Positions 7,902-17,283 are shown, counted from the stretch's first letter. The stretch: DNA of 64,000 nt from Pseudomonas sp. ICMP22404 (GCF_006227205.1 NZ_VCNG01000003.1:372001-436000), one strand, 5' to 3'. A program made the numbers and translations. The notes: generated by a model from the sequence alone, not told the origin.

Positions 7902-9305
7902 TCACAGAGCTTCATTTCTCTGTTCAGCCAGCGACGCCTCTTCGATTCGCCGGAAAAACGTCTGCGCACGAACATCCTGAACGAACGCCACGTTCAGCCG
8001 CAGCCAGTCGCACGTCTCCCCAGCCGGCATGAAACTGGCGCCCTGTGAGAGCTGGACCTGCGCTTCACGAGCGATCTGCAGCACTTGCTCGCTCTCCACA
8101 TATCGGGGCCTGGCCCACACGAACAGGCCTCCGGTCGGCTCGGCGAAGACCTCCCAATGCGCCTGGTCAAGCTGGCGCAGCGTACTCGCCATCTGCTTGT
8201 TCAAACGCTGGCGCAAGCGTTGCAGCAACTTGCGATAAGCGCCATTGGCGAGCAGTGTCGCCACGACATTTTCCGCCAACAGCGAGCAGCCGATGCCGGT
8301 CACCATCTTGACCTCGGCCAGCCGGTGGATGACGTCGGGCTGGGCGACGACGTAACCGATGCGCAGCGAACTGGACAACGTCTTGGAAAAGCTCGCCAGG
8401 TAGATCACCCGGTCCAGGCCATCCAGAGTCGCCAGGCGGGACGTCGGCCCATTCTGGAAGTCGGCGTAGATGTCGTCTTCGATGAGGCGGAAATCGTGCT
8501 GGTTGGCCAGTTGCAGCAGTCGATACGCGACGCTCGGCGCGAGGCTGGTGCCGGTGGGGTTCTGGTACATGCTGTTGATGAAAAAGTAGGTGGGTTTGTG
8601 CTGTTCGAGCAAGTGCTCCAGGCTCTCGATATCCGGGCCTTGGGGACCTCTCGGCACCGCCACGGTCCTGACCCCGTGCAACCTCAGCAAATTGAACAGG
8701 TTGTAGTAACCAGGGCTTTCCACCAGGACCAGGTCGCCGGGCTTGAGCAGCGTGCGCACCAGCAGGTCGAGGCCATGACTGGCGCCTTGGGTGGTGAGGA
8801 TCTGCGCAAGATCGGTGTGTATGTCGATCAGGCCCAGGCGTTTCTGGATGTGCTGGCGCAGATGAACAGAGCCCAGGGGCGTGCTGTAGTTGAACAGTGC
8901 CTGATTGTCGCTGCGCACCACCTGGCGGATCGCCTGACCCAGATCGGCGTCGTCGCGCCAGGTGTCGGGCAGCCAGCCGCAGCCGAGCTTGAGCTGCGTC
9001 GATTCGTTGTCGAATAAAGTCCATGCCCCCTCACCCGTTTCAACATCCGTTTCCAGGGGCCGAGACACTTGGTGCGCGACGAAGAAACCCGATCCATGCC
9101 GGGACTCCAACACCCCGCTGGCAACCAGTTGGTCATAGGCCTTGATCACGCACGACAGGCTGACGTCGTTTTCCTGGGCCAGTTGCCGGATGGAAGGCAT
9201 TCGGGCACCGGGGCGGATGCGATGGCTGCTGATCCAGCCCACGAGCTGAGTCATCAATTGCCGGGTCACGGGTTCGACGGCATTTCGGTCGATGTTCAGG
9301 TCCAT
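7902..9305 (-). CDS. MocR/PdxR-type regulator: GntR winged helix fused to aminotransferase domain
   Basis: A 467-aa transcription factor with an N-terminal GntR winged helix (about 15-80, RMPSIRQLAQENDVSLSCVI) joined to a fold-type I aminotransferase-like domain (about 110-460). The PLP lysine motif SFSKTLSSSLRIGY is conserved, so PLP is probably bound as effector or cofactor. ATG at 9305 is preferred because AAGAG lies 9 nt upstream; a TTG 33 nt further up has no ribosome-binding site. It is divergent from the MFS exporter gene at 9442, its probable target. Confidence 0.9.
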   Translation of the reverse strand: MDLNIDRNAVEPVTRQLMTQLVGWISSHRIRPGARMPSIRQLAQENDVSLSCVIKAYDQLVASGVLESRHGSGFFVAHQVSRPLETDVETGEGAWTLFDNESTQLKLGCGWLPDTWRDDADLGQAIRQVVRSDNQALFNYSTPLGSVHLRQHIQKRLGLIDIHTDLAQILTTQGASHGLDLLVRTLLKPGDLVLVESPGYYNLFNLLRLHGVRTVAVPRGPQGPDIESLEHLLEQHKPTYFFINSMYQNPTGTSLAPSVAYRLLQLANQHDFRLIEDDIYADFQNGPTSRLATLDGLDRVIYLASFSKTLSSSLRIGYVVAQPDVIHRLAEVKMVTGIGCSLLAENVVATLLANGAYRKLLQRLRQRLNKQMASTLRQLDQAHWEVFAEPTGGLFVWARPRYVESEQVLQIAREAQVQLSQGASFMPAGETCDWLRLNVAFVQDVRAQTFFRRIEEASLAEQRNEAL

Positions 9306-9441
9306 GCTGGGTGCTCTTGAAGTGTTCGCCGATTTCAAGCGAACAGTTAATCACAAAACCCCTAGGCCTGTTCCTTGTTCCCGCGAAGCCCGGCAGTGAT
9401 AGTCCAGCGGACGCCTACTCAACGACTCCCGGGGAACACGC

Positions 9442-10608
9442 TTGGACGCACAACATCGACATTCATGGGGACTGGCTTTCGGCCTTTGCCTGATCACCCT
9501 TGCGGTCAACCTGCAGGCGCCGCTATATACCATTTATGCCCAGGCATCCGGCTACGGCGCCGGTGCCACGGCGGTCGCCTTTTCGTGCTACGTGCTGGGG
9601 GTGTTGCCGGTGCTGCTGGCCTTCGGCGGGCTGGCCGACCGGGTCGGACGCCGGCCCCTGATACTGCTGGCGCTGGGTTTGTCGATGCTGGCGACGGTCG
9701 TCACCTCCATCTGGCCAAACCTTGTCGCGCTGGGCCTGGCGCGGCTGATGATGGGCGTGGGCACGGGCCTGGCCTCGGCAACTTCGACGGCCTATATGAC
9801 CGAACTGATGGCCGGCGGCGATAGCCGCTCCGCTGCCAATCGGATCACCGCCAGCACCTCCCTGGGGTTCGGCCTGGGGGCCGCATTGACCAGTCTGTTC
9901 CTTTTTGTCCATCAGAGTGTCGTGCCCGGCAGTTTCTGGCTGCAACTGATTCTGGCCGGTATCGCGATCGTCGTGGTGTCCAGGCTGCCGGACCCTGCCG
10001 CCAGAACGACTCGGGCGCCGATGCTGCGCCTGCCGCTGTTCCCCGCCGGCAGCCTGCCCTATGGCTTCTCCATGCTGCTGGCCTGGGCGACCTCGGGCCT
10101 GGTCATCGCGATACTGCCCTCGGTGCTGGCACGCCACGATCTGCAGCAATGGTCAGGCCTGTCGACCTTCACGGTGATCAGTTGCGGGTTGCTGTTCCAA
10201 CCGTGGGCCCGCCGCATGCAGCCGGCCAGGGCCACCGGGTTTGGTTTGCTGGTACTGCCCTTGAGCTATGCCCTGCTGGCCTGGGGCGCGAGCACCGGTT
10301 CGCTGATCGCGGTGTTGCTCGGGGCGCTGGGGGCCAGCAGTGCATGCTACGGTTTTCTGTACCTGGGCGGGCTATCGGCGATCACCGCACTGGCCGGCCA
10401 GGAAAAGGCCCGGGTCAGTGCCGGGTTCTTCCTGTTCGCGTACGTCGGGTTCAGCATTCCGGTGGTGGTCACAGGCCTTTTGGCTGACCGATTCGGCGCC
10501 GATGTGGCGTTGGTCCTGTTCGGGGTGGCGTTGTCGCTGGGTGCGTTGGTGACGGGATGGGTCATCGTGCGGACAGAGGCGTATGTCACCCGTATGTCCC
10601 ACGGCTGA
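9442..10608 (+). CDS. MFS transporter (12-TM, DHA-like)
   Basis: A 388-aa inner-membrane MFS protein with about 12 hydrophobic segments. The loop 2-3 motif GGLADRVGRRPLIL is the family signature, and a repeat of it (GLLADRFGAD) occurs late in the second half. Start TTG at 9442 follows GGGGAA by about 6 nt. The substrate is unknown; drug or metabolite efflux is typical for this size class. It shares a 136-bp divergent promoter region with the MocR regulator. Confidence 0.85.
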   Translation: MDAQHRHSWGLAFGLCLITLAVNLQAPLYTIYAQASGYGAGATAVAFSCYVLGVLPVLLAFGGLADRVGRRPLILLALGLSMLATVVTSIWPNLVALGLARLMMGVGTGLASATSTAYMTELMAGGDSRSAANRITASTSLGFGLGAALTSLFLFVHQSVVPGSFWLQLILAGIAIVVVSRLPDPAARTTRAPMLRLPLFPAGSLPYGFSMLLAWATSGLVIAILPSVLARHDLQQWSGLSTFTVISCGLLFQPWARRMQPARATGFGLLVLPLSYALLAWGASTGSLIAVLLGALGASSACYGFLYLGGLSAITALAGQEKARVSAGFFLFAYVGFSIPVVVTGLLADRFGADVALVLFGVALSLGALVTGWVIVRTEAYVTRMSHG

Positions 10609-10618
10609 CACATCCCCC

Positions 10619-10738
10619 TGTGGCGAGGGGATTTATCCCCGCTGGGCTGCGAAGCGGCCCCCTGGATTAAAGCGGCACCCAAATTGCGTGATTTTGGGGC
10701 CGCTTCGCGCCCCAGCGGGGATAAATCCCCTCGCCACA
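10619..10738. repeat. REP-type inverted repeat pair (GTGGCGAGGGGATTTATCCCC family)
   Basis: TGTGGCGAGGGGATTTATCC at the left and its complement near 10720-10738. An internal GCTGCGAAGCGGCCCC / GGGGCCGCTTCGCGCC pair makes a second nested dyad. This is a different family from the GAGCCTGCTCGCG elements. Confidence 0.9.
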
Positions 10739-10793
10739 AGGGTTCACTCGTCTGGAGGGTAGCGTCAAGATCCGAGACACCACCTCCGCCAAG

Positions 10794-10803
10794 TCGTATA
10801 CCA
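10794..10803. promoter_or_regulatory. GTATAC-centred candidate operator upstream of GntR gene
   Basis: TCGTATACCA lies about 35 bp before the GntR start. FCD-subclass GntR proteins often bind palindromes centred on GTATAC. The same core sits in the promoter of the hydroxyproline ABC operon (17457-17466), suggesting a shared regulator. Confidence 0.5.
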
Positions 10804-10833
10804 TATCCCCAACTCAGCAACCGACCCGCCGCC

Positions 10834-11505
10834 GTGACTTTATCCAAGTTCAAACTGCCCGACCTGGGCAACACCCCTTCTACTTCGGAAATCATTACCC
10901 GTCACCTGCGCGAAGCCATCGTGGCCGGGCATTTTGCCGAGGACGAGCCGATTCGCCAGGACGATATCGCCCGTCAGTTCAACGTCAGCAAGATCCCCGT
11001 GCGCGAAGCCCTCAAGCGGCTGGAGGCCGAGGGGCTGGTGATGTTCCAGCGTAATCGCGGCGCGATGGTCACGCGGATTTCCGAGGTGGAGCTGGCACAG
11101 ATGTTCGAAGTGCGGATGTTGCTGGAGGACAAGGTGCTGCGCCTGGCGATTCCCAACATGACCGAAGACACCTTCGCTCGCGCCGAGGCGATCTGCCGCG
11201 AGTTCATCGGCGAGGACGACGTCGGGCGTTGGGCCGAACTCAACTGGCAGTTGCACGCCTGCCTCTACGAGCCGGCACAACGGCCCTTCCTGGTCGGCCT
11301 GATCCGCTCGGTCCACGACAAGCTGGAGCGATACCTGCGCATGCAGATGAGCCTGTCGGCCGGCAAGGAACGCGCCGATCACGAGCACCGGGAAATCCTC
11401 GATGCCTGCCGTGCCGGTGATGTTGAACGGGCGGTGAAACTGCTGGACGAACACATCGCCGGCGTCTGCAAGACGCTGTTCGAGTTCCTGCCTTCCAGCC
11501 ATTGA
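10834..11505 (+). CDS. GntR-family regulator (FCD effector domain)
   Basis: A 223-aa regulator with an N-terminal winged helix (about 10-75, DDIARQFNVSKIPVREALKR) and a helical FCD ligand-binding domain (about 85-215), including the metal-ligand-type positions in NWQLHACLYE and the DHEHREILDA motif. GTG at 10834 gives a normal length; a longer frame runs back through the palindromic repeat. It opens the hydroxyproline island, is followed by its own terminator, and probably represses uptake/catabolic genes through GTATAC sites. Confidence 0.9.
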   Translation: MTLSKFKLPDLGNTPSTSEIITRHLREAIVAGHFAEDEPIRQDDIARQFNVSKIPVREALKRLEAEGLVMFQRNRGAMVTRISEVELAQMFEVRMLLEDKVLRLAIPNMTEDTFARAEAICREFIGEDDVGRWAELNWQLHACLYEPAQRPFLVGLIRSVHDKLERYLRMQMSLSAGKERADHEHREILDACRAGDVERAVKLLDEHIAGVCKTLFEFLPSSH

Positions 11506-11524
11506 AGCTGATCGCTAAACGACA

Positions 11525-11558
11525 ATGCCGGGGCGCTGAGCGACCCGGCATTTTTTTT
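11525..11558 (+). terminator. Rho-independent terminator
   Basis: ATGCCGGG (11525-11532) pairs with CCCGGCAT (11544-11551) and is followed by eight T residues. It ends the GntR transcript. Confidence 0.88.
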
Positions 11559-11645
11559 GCGCATATACATATGTACCACCAGGGTCCTGCCATGCGGCGC
11601 CAGAATCGGTGACTTCTTAATCAGAGATAGAACGCACCTCCAATC

Positions 11646-12557
11646 ATGACCGACACCATCGTAGACACCCTGACGGTGACAGCCTCGATCACCAATGAAC
11701 ATTGGGCTGGCACCGACGACACCCTGTATGTGTCCATGGGCCCCCTCAGCCAGATGCAATTATTCTGTGAAGCCCCGCGAGTCGGGCAGACCATCACGGT
11801 GGAAATCGACCTGCCCAGACTGTTCGGCCGCCCCCGGATCTCATTGTCCGAAATCGACGGCGTGACCTTCTACCAGAGGCCCGAAGCCCATCCGATCGCC
11901 ACCGATGACTGGGAACTGGAATCCGTGCTGATCAAGGCCAATGACATCTACACCAACCTGTCCTTCAAGCAGGTACGCCGTTGGCTGAAGAATTCATCCT
12001 CGCACTTGCTGGCCGTATGGTCAGGCCATGTGCATTTTTCCGACTGGATGAATTCCGACAAGCGATCGATTGATCTCAACGCCCAGACCTACCCGATCAG
12101 ATGGATGCCCTTCATTGGCGATCTCATGCACTGGCGTTGCTATGACCCGTCGAAAATCGACGGCGTCGGTCAACTGGTGGGAATGTGGGATGGCCAACTG
12201 ATCGGCAATCAATTGAAATCGCAAACCAGCGAAATACTCGCGCCCAACGACCGGTCCAATAGCTACACCTGGGTGTATACCCCGGAGAACTCCGTCATCT
12301 ATAAACGCTGGGAACATGCTGACCGGGCCAACTACATCCGGCACAGCCAACTCGGCAGTGGCAGGCCGGTCACGTGCGCTGGGGAATTCAGGATCAGGGA
12401 ACATCGCATGGAACATGTGATTGCCATGGTCAACGATGCCTCCGGGCACTACCGCCCCGACGGAGGTGCCTGCCTGCGCTACGTGGCGGAAAAGTTCGAG
12501 GCCCTGGGCATCAATACGGAACACATCGAGTGGCAGTGGAGATACGCGTCCGACTGA
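11646..12557 (+). CDS. Hypothetical protein with PLAT-like N-terminus
   Basis: A 303-aa soluble protein of unknown function. The first about 55 residues (TASITNEHWAGTDDTLYVSM) resemble the AGTD...V strand pattern of PLAT/LH2 beta-sandwich domains. The C-terminal about 90 residues contain an ordered set of motifs (YIRHSQL, PVTCAGEFRIRE, NDASGHYRPDGG) that look like a small conserved domain seen at the end of secreted or toxin-associated bacterial proteins. No signal peptide is visible. It sits between the GntR gene and the hydroxyproline epimerase but is not obviously part of that pathway. Confidence 0.6.
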   Translation: MTDTIVDTLTVTASITNEHWAGTDDTLYVSMGPLSQMQLFCEAPRVGQTITVEIDLPRLFGRPRISLSEIDGVTFYQRPEAHPIATDDWELESVLIKANDIYTNLSFKQVRRWLKNSSSHLLAVWSGHVHFSDWMNSDKRSIDLNAQTYPIRWMPFIGDLMHWRCYDPSKIDGVGQLVGMWDGQLIGNQLKSQTSEILAPNDRSNSYTWVYTPENSVIYKRWEHADRANYIRHSQLGSGRPVTCAGEFRIREHRMEHVIAMVNDASGHYRPDGGACLRYVAEKFEALGINTEHIEWQWRYASD

Positions 12558-12671
12558 TGAGCGCCCCCTGTACTGTGCCGATTTCGTCATGGGCGACAGA
12601 TAAAACCATCAAGCCGCTCCCCCCTGTTGCGGGCCACGCTTGCGCTCACTTATCTGAACGGAAGTGGTCCC

Positions 12672-13604
12672 ATGAAGCGCATCACTGTGATCGATTCCCA
12701 CACCGGCGGTGAGCCGACCCGACTGGTCACCGACGGTTTTCCCGATCTCGGCCAGGGCAGCATGGCCGAGCGCAGGCAGCGCCTGGCCTCGCAGCATGAT
12801 GCCTGGCGTGCCGCCTGCGTGCTGGAACCTCGGGGCGGCGACGTGCTGGTGGGCGCGCTGCTCTGTGAACCGGTAGACCCGAGTGCCTGCGCCGGGGTGA
12901 TCTTCTTCAACAACAGTGGTTACCTAGGCATGTGCGGCCACGGCACCATCGGCCTGGTAGCGTCGCTGGCCCACCTGGGGCGGATCGGCCCGGGCGTGCA
13001 CCGCATCGAAACCCCGGTGGGCACCGTCCAGGCCACCTTGCATGAGGATCGCTCGGTCAGCGTGCGCAACGTGCCCGCCTATCGTTACCGTAAGGCGCTG
13101 CGCCTGGAAGTACCCGGTATCGGCCCTGTGGAAGGCGATGTGGCCTGGGGCGGCAACTGGTTCTTCCTTATCGCCGACCACGGCCAGCGAGTGGCGAGCG
13201 ACAACCTCGACGCATTGACCGCCTACACCTACGCTGTGCAGCAAGCGCTGGAACAGCAAGGCTTTCGTGGCGAGGACGGCGGGCTGATCGATCATATCGA
13301 GCTGTTCGCCGACGACCCGCAAGCCAACAGCCGCAACTTCGTACTCTGTCCCGGCAAGGCCTACGACCGCTCCCCTTGTGGCACCGGCACCAGTGCCAAG
13401 CTGGCGTGCCTGGCCGCGGACGGCAAGCTGCAACCCGGTCAGAGCTGGCGCCAGGCCAGTGTGATTGGCAGCGAGTTCGAAGGTTCTTATGAACAGGCGG
13501 GCGAGCGCATCGTGCCGACGATTCGCGGCCGTGCCTATATCAGCGCCGAAACCACGCTGATCATCGAAGCGGATGACCCGTTCGCCTGGGGCATTCGCCT
13601 GTGA
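12672..13604 (+). CDS. lhpA: 4-hydroxyproline 2-epimerase
   Basis: A 310-aa proline-racemase-superfamily enzyme that interconverts trans-4-hydroxy-L-proline and cis-4-hydroxy-D-proline, the first step of hydroxyproline catabolism. Both catalytic cysteines are present: Cys88 in the MCGHGTIG motif and Cys236 in SPCGTGTS, and the length is typical for 4HypE. ATG at 12672 follows a GGAAG ribosome-binding site. The downstream oxidase overlaps it by 4 bp (GTGA), so the two are translationally coupled. Neighbouring D-hydroxyproline dehydrogenase and deaminase genes support epimerase rather than proline racemase. Confidence 0.92.
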   Translation: MKRITVIDSHTGGEPTRLVTDGFPDLGQGSMAERRQRLASQHDAWRAACVLEPRGGDVLVGALLCEPVDPSACAGVIFFNNSGYLGMCGHGTIGLVASLAHLGRIGPGVHRIETPVGTVQATLHEDRSVSVRNVPAYRYRKALRLEVPGIGPVEGDVAWGGNWFFLIADHGQRVASDNLDALTAYTYAVQQALEQQGFRGEDGGLIDHIELFADDPQANSRNFVLCPGKAYDRSPCGTGTSAKLACLAADGKLQPGQSWRQASVIGSEFEGSYEQAGERIVPTIRGRAYISAETTLIIEADDPFAWGIRL

Positions 13605-14719
13605 CCGAGGGCCTGATCGCCGACGTGATCGTCATCGGTGCCGGCATCATCGGTGCAGCCTGTGCCCGGGCCTTGTCCCTGCGTGGATTGAAGGTGGTGG
13701 TGCTCGACGCCGGCTGGCACGGCGCGACTGCGGCCGGCATGGGGCATCTGCTGGTGCTGGACGACAATCCGGCGGAACTGGCCCTCAGTCAATACTCCCT
13801 GGGACGCTGGCGCGAATTGGCCCATCTCCTGCCCGAAGGCTGTGCCTGGCGCAACAACGGCACCCTGTGGCTGGCGGCCAATCCGCAGGAGATGGCGGTC
13901 GCCAACAGCAAGTACCTGAATCTGCTGGCTCACGGAGAAGCCTGCGAGCTGATCGGACGCGGGGCCCTGCGTCAGCGCGAACCCGAGTTGCGCGAGGGTC
14001 TGGAGGGCGGCCTGCTGATCAAGGGCGACGGCATCCTCTACGCTCCCGCCGCCGCGCGCTGGATGCTGGACAGCCCGCACATCCGCCAGCAGCGTGCGCA
14101 GGTCGCCGAAGTGGACGGCTCGCGGGTACACCTGGACGACGGGCGCTGGTTGAGGGCCGAGGCGGTGATCCTCGCCAACGGTATCCAGGCCACCGAACTG
14201 TGCCCGGAGCTGCCGATCGAGCCGAAGAAGGGCCATCTGCTGATCACTGATCGCTACCCCGCCACTGTCACTCACACCCTGGTCGAACTGGGTTATGTCA
14301 CCAGTGCCCACAACGCCAGCGGCCCATCGGTGGCGTGCAATATCCAGCCCCGTCCCACCGGGCAACTGTTCATCGGCGCCTCGCGGCAGTTCGGCACCGT
14401 CGACCCGCAAGTGGAAGGCTGGATGCTGGCGAAGATGCTCAAGCGCGCCGTCGACTACATGCCCGGGCTGGCACAGCTCAACGGCATCCGCGCCTGGACC
14501 GGCTTCCGCGCCGCCAGCCCCGACGGCCTGCCGCTGGTGGGACAGCACCCGCAACGCAAGGGCCTGTGGCTGGCGGTGGGACATGAAGGACTGGGAGTCA
14601 CAACGGCCCCCGCGACGGCTGACCTATTGGTGGCACAGCTGTTCAACGAAGCCTCGCCACTGGCCCCTCAGGCCTACCTGCCGGAGCGTTTCCTGGGAGA
14701 ACCTGTGTATGTCAGCTAA
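13601..14719 (+). CDS. lhpB: D-hydroxyproline dehydrogenase, FAD-dependent oxidoreductase subunit
   Basis: A 372-aa DAO-fold flavoprotein (D-amino-acid oxidase/GlyDH/HcnC-like). An N-terminal FAD Rossmann motif [15 protein letters not shown] (about 10-24) is followed by the substrate domain and a C-terminal flavin motif ([17 protein letters not shown]). It probably oxidises cis-4-hydroxy-D-proline to pyrroline-4-hydroxy-2-carboxylate together with the ferredoxin-like and FAD/BFD subunits encoded next. The GTG start overlaps the epimerase stop. A palindromic repeat separates it from the next subunit. Confidence 0.88.
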   Translation: MTEGLIADVIVIGAGIIGAACARALSLRGLKVVVLDAGWHGATAAGMGHLLVLDDNPAELALSQYSLGRWRELAHLLPEGCAWRNNGTLWLAANPQEMAVANSKYLNLLAHGEACELIGRGALRQREPELREGLEGGLLIKGDGILYAPAAARWMLDSPHIRQQRAQVAEVDGSRVHLDDGRWLRAEAVILANGIQATELCPELPIEPKKGHLLITDRYPATVTHTLVELGYVTSAHNASGPSVACNIQPRPTGQLFIGASRQFGTVDPQVEGWMLAKMLKRAVDYMPGLAQLNGIRAWTGFRAASPDGLPLVGQHPQRKGLWLAVGHEGLGVTTAPATADLLVAQLFNEASPLAPQAYLPERFLGEPVYVS

Positions 14720-14724
14720 ATCCC

Positions 14725-14845
14725 TGTGGCGAGGGGATTTATCCCCGTTGGGGCGCGTAGCGGCCCTGAAGTCTGGCTACTCGATGTGTCAGGGTAATCC
14801 AGAGGGGCTGCTGCGCAGCCCAACGGGGATAAATCCCCTCGCCAC
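14725..14845. repeat. REP-type inverted repeat pair (GTGGCGAGGGGATTTATCCCC family) inside the dehydrogenase operon
   Basis: TGTGGCGAGGGGATTTATCC at the left and its complement at the right, with an internal imperfect dyad. It begins 6 bp after the oxidase stop and ends 23 bp before the 2Fe-2S subunit gene, splitting an otherwise tight operon. Confidence 0.9.
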
Positions 14846-14868
14846 GGCTTCATATTGGAATCCTCCCG

Positions 14869-15105
14869 ATGCCTGAATTATTACTGGACGGCCGCCCACT
14901 GACGGTCACCCAAGGCACCAGCGTCGCCGCCGCCCTGGCCCTGGGCGCCGATGGTTGCAGTCGCACCTCGGTCAGCGGCCAGCGACGTGCGCCCTTGTGC
15001 GGCATGGGTATTTGCCAGGAATGTCGGGTAACAATCGACGGCCAGCGCCGCCTGGCCTGCCAGACCCTGTGCCGCGACGGCATGCACGTGCAGACCCGAC
15101 CATGA
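14869..15105 (+). CDS. lhpF: (2Fe-2S)-binding small subunit of D-hydroxyproline dehydrogenase
   Basis: A 78-aa protein of the Fer2_4 type (HcnA-like). The plant-ferredoxin cluster motif C-x4-C-x2-C-x11-C is complete (CGMGIC, CQEC, then C 12 residues later), so one [2Fe-2S] centre is expected. It overlaps the next gene by 4 bp (ATGA). The likely role is electron transfer between the two flavoprotein subunits. Confidence 0.88.
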   Translation: MPELLLDGRPLTVTQGTSVAAALALGADGCSRTSVSGQRRAPLCGMGICQECRVTIDGQRRLACQTLCRDGMHVQTRP

Positions 15106-16358
15106 ACGAAACCACCGACCTGCTGATCATTGGCGCCGGCCCCGCCGGCATGTCCGCCGCCCTGGCTGCGGCCAGCCGCGGCGCGTCTATCGTGCTGCTG
15201 GACGACAACCCGTTACCTGGGGGGCAGATCTGGCGCGACGGCCCCCAGGCCAGCCTGCCCACTGCGGCACGCCGCCTGCGCGAGCGGTTGCAGACCTGCG
15301 CCAATGTGCGCTGCCATGCCGGCACCCGGGTGATCGCTTGCGCCGCCGATAAAACCCTATTGGTAGAGAATGCCGAGCGCGGTTGGCAGATCACCTACCA
15401 GCGCCTGATCCTGTGCACCGGCGCCCGTGAGTTGCTGCTGCCCTTCCCCGGCTGGACCCTGTCCGGCGTCACCGGTGCCGGCGGCTTGCAGGCGCTGATC
15501 AAGGCGGGCCTGCCGGTGCGGGATGAACGTCTGGTGATCGCCGGGAGTGGGCCGCTGCTGTTGGCCAGCGCCGCCACGGCCAGGCATCAGGGTGCCCACG
15601 TGTTAAGGATTGCCGAGCAGGCCAGCCGTGCCGCCGTGACCGGTTTCGCCGCGCAATTGCCGCGCTGGCCGGGCAAGCTTCTGCAAGCGTTCGCGTTGTT
15701 CGACCGGCACTACCGCACAGCAAGCCATGTGCTGGAGGCCTTGGGGCAAGAGCGGCTCGAAGGCGTGCGGTTGCTGCAACAGGGCAAGATCGTCGAGCTG
15801 GCCTGTGACCGGTTGGCGTGTGGCTTCGGGCTCATCCCCAATACCCAGCTCGGCCAGGCCCTGGGCTGTGAGCTTGCCGAACATGCCCTCGCGGTGGATG
15901 GCTGGCAGGCGACTACCCGCCAGGACCATTACGCCGCCGGTGAATGCACCGGTTTCGGCGGCAGCGAACTGGCACTGGTGGAAGGCGCCATCGCCGGTCA
16001 CGCGGCGGTCGGCGATACCACGGCCGCCCAGCGCCTGTGGCCGCGTCGAGAGCGCTGGCAAGGTTTCGCCCGGACGCTGAACAAGGCCTTCGCCCTCGAT
16101 GGGCAGTTCAAGTCCCTGGCCCGGGCCGACACCTTGGTCTGCCGGTGCGAGGACGTGCCCTACGGCGATCTGGTCGGCCACGTGAGCTGGCGCGAAGCCA
16201 AGCTCGCCAGCCGTTGTGGCATGGGCGCGTGCCAGGGCCGGGTCTGCGGCGCCGCCCTGGAGTATCTGTTCGACTGGACGCCCCCCACCCCACGCCCGCC
16301 GTTCAGCCCGGCGCGGATCGAAACCTTGCTGGGGCTGGAAGAAACCCCACCCAACTAG
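15102..16358 (+). CDS. lhpE: D-hydroxyproline dehydrogenase, FAD/BFD-type subunit
   Basis: A 418-aa pyridine-nucleotide-disulfide-type flavoprotein (HcnB-like). It carries GAGPAGMSAALAAASRG (about 11-27) for FAD, a second nucleotide-binding motif GSGPLLLASAAT (about 148-159), and a C-terminal BFD-like [2Fe-2S] domain with cysteines in VCRCEDV and RCGMGACQGRVC. ATG at 15102 overlaps the preceding stop. It probably completes the three-subunit dehydrogenase with the genes at 13601 and 14869, the arrangement known from Pseudomonas LhpB/E/F. Confidence 0.88.
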   Translation: MNETTDLLIIGAGPAGMSAALAAASRGASIVLLDDNPLPGGQIWRDGPQASLPTAARRLRERLQTCANVRCHAGTRVIACAADKTLLVENAERGWQITYQRLILCTGARELLLPFPGWTLSGVTGAGGLQALIKAGLPVRDERLVIAGSGPLLLASAATARHQGAHVLRIAEQASRAAVTGFAAQLPRWPGKLLQAFALFDRHYRTASHVLEALGQERLEGVRLLQQGKIVELACDRLACGFGLIPNTQLGQALGCELAEHALAVDGWQATTRQDHYAAGECTGFGGSELALVEGAIAGHAAVGDTTAAQRLWPRRERWQGFARTLNKAFALDGQFKSLARADTLVCRCEDVPYGDLVGHVSWREAKLASRCGMGACQGRVCGAALEYLFDWTPPTPRPPFSPARIETLLGLEETPPN

Positions 16359-16378
16359 GCCGCACAAGCGCAGCTCCT

Positions 16379-16465
16379 TGTGGGAGCGAGCCTGCTCGCG
16401 ATGGCGTTTTTCAGATACAGATAGGTTGCTGACACACCGCCATCGCGAGCAGGCTCGCTCCCACA
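16379..16465. repeat. REP-type inverted repeat pair (GTGGGAGCGAGCCTGCTCGCG family)
   Basis: Opposed arms around a short centre, between the dehydrogenase operon and the AraC gene. Confidence 0.9.
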
Positions 16466-16533
16466 TGAGTTGGCCGATCATTCTGCTGCTACTCTTGCGC
16501 AACCCTTGCCCCCACCCGAGATGATGCCGCCCC

Positions 16534-17283
16534 ATGTATCCCTCGCTCATGTCCTTTACCCCCTGCGACCTGGGCACCCTGCTGCACAGCCTGCAATCCA
16601 TCGCACCGCTGCTCGACACCCTGACGGACGTGGTGTTCTTCATCAAGGACACCCAGGCCCGCTACGCCTTCGTCAACCAGACCCTGGCCCGGCGCTGCGG
16701 CTTCAAGCACAGCGCCGATCTGCTCGGTCTCACTGCCGAGCAGGTGTTCCCCGAGCGCTTCGGCCCGCTGTATACCGAACAGGATCGACGGGTGCTGGCC
16801 AGCGGTCGGGAGTTGGCCGACCAACTCGAACTCCACCTGTACTACGGCAATCAGCCGGTGTGGTGCCTGACCCATAAAATCGCCCTGCGCGAACCCAGCG
16901 GCCAGATCGTCGGCCTGGCCGGCATCTCCCGGGACCTGCAACTGCCGCAGTCCAGCCACCCAGCGTTTCAGAAACTGGCGGCGGTGGATGCCCATATCAA
17001 ACATCACTTCGCCCGCCCCATCAGCCTCGCCGAACTGACCACCATCGCCGGGTTGTCAGTGGCGCAACTGGAGCGGCACTGCAAACGCATTTTCCAGCTC
17101 ACGCCCCGGCAAATGATTCACAAGGCGCGTCTGGAAGAAGCCTCGCGCCTGCTGCTGGACAAGGACCTGCCCATCACCGACATCGCCCTGCGCTGCGGCT
17201 ACACCGACCACAGCGCGTTCAGTCGCCAGTTTCGCGCCTTGACCAGCCTGTCGCCGAGCCAGTATCGGGAAAGCCGGCACTGA
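16534..17283 (+). CDS. PAS-AraC transcriptional regulator
   Basis: A 249-aa regulator with an N-terminal PAS domain (about 20-130, DVVFFIKDTQARYAFVNQTL and the closing GLAGISRDL strand) and a C-terminal AraC double helix-turn-helix (about 150-248, ITDIALRCGYTDHSAFSRQF). The AraC domain at the C-terminus is usual, but a PAS input domain is less common. Pseudomonas hydroxyproline clusters often carry an AraC activator, and this gene sits between dehydrogenase and transport operons, so it is the natural activator candidate. Confidence 0.9.
   Translation: MYPSLMSFTPCDLGTLLHSLQSIAPLLDTLTDVVFFIKDTQARYAFVNQTLARRCGFKHSADLLGLTAEQVFPERFGPLYTEQDRRVLASGRELADQLELHLYYGNQPVWCLTHKIALREPSGQIVGLAGISRDLQLPQSSHPAFQKLAAVDAHIKHHFARPISLAELTTIAGLSVAQLERHCKRIFQLTPRQMIHKARLEEASRLLLDKDLPITDIALRCGYTDHSAFSRQFRALTSLSPSQYRESRH

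Noticed and set aside
12275..16775. Additional GTATAC words (12275-12280 and 16770-16775)
   Set aside because: Both lie inside coding sequence without flanking symmetry, so they were not counted as operators.
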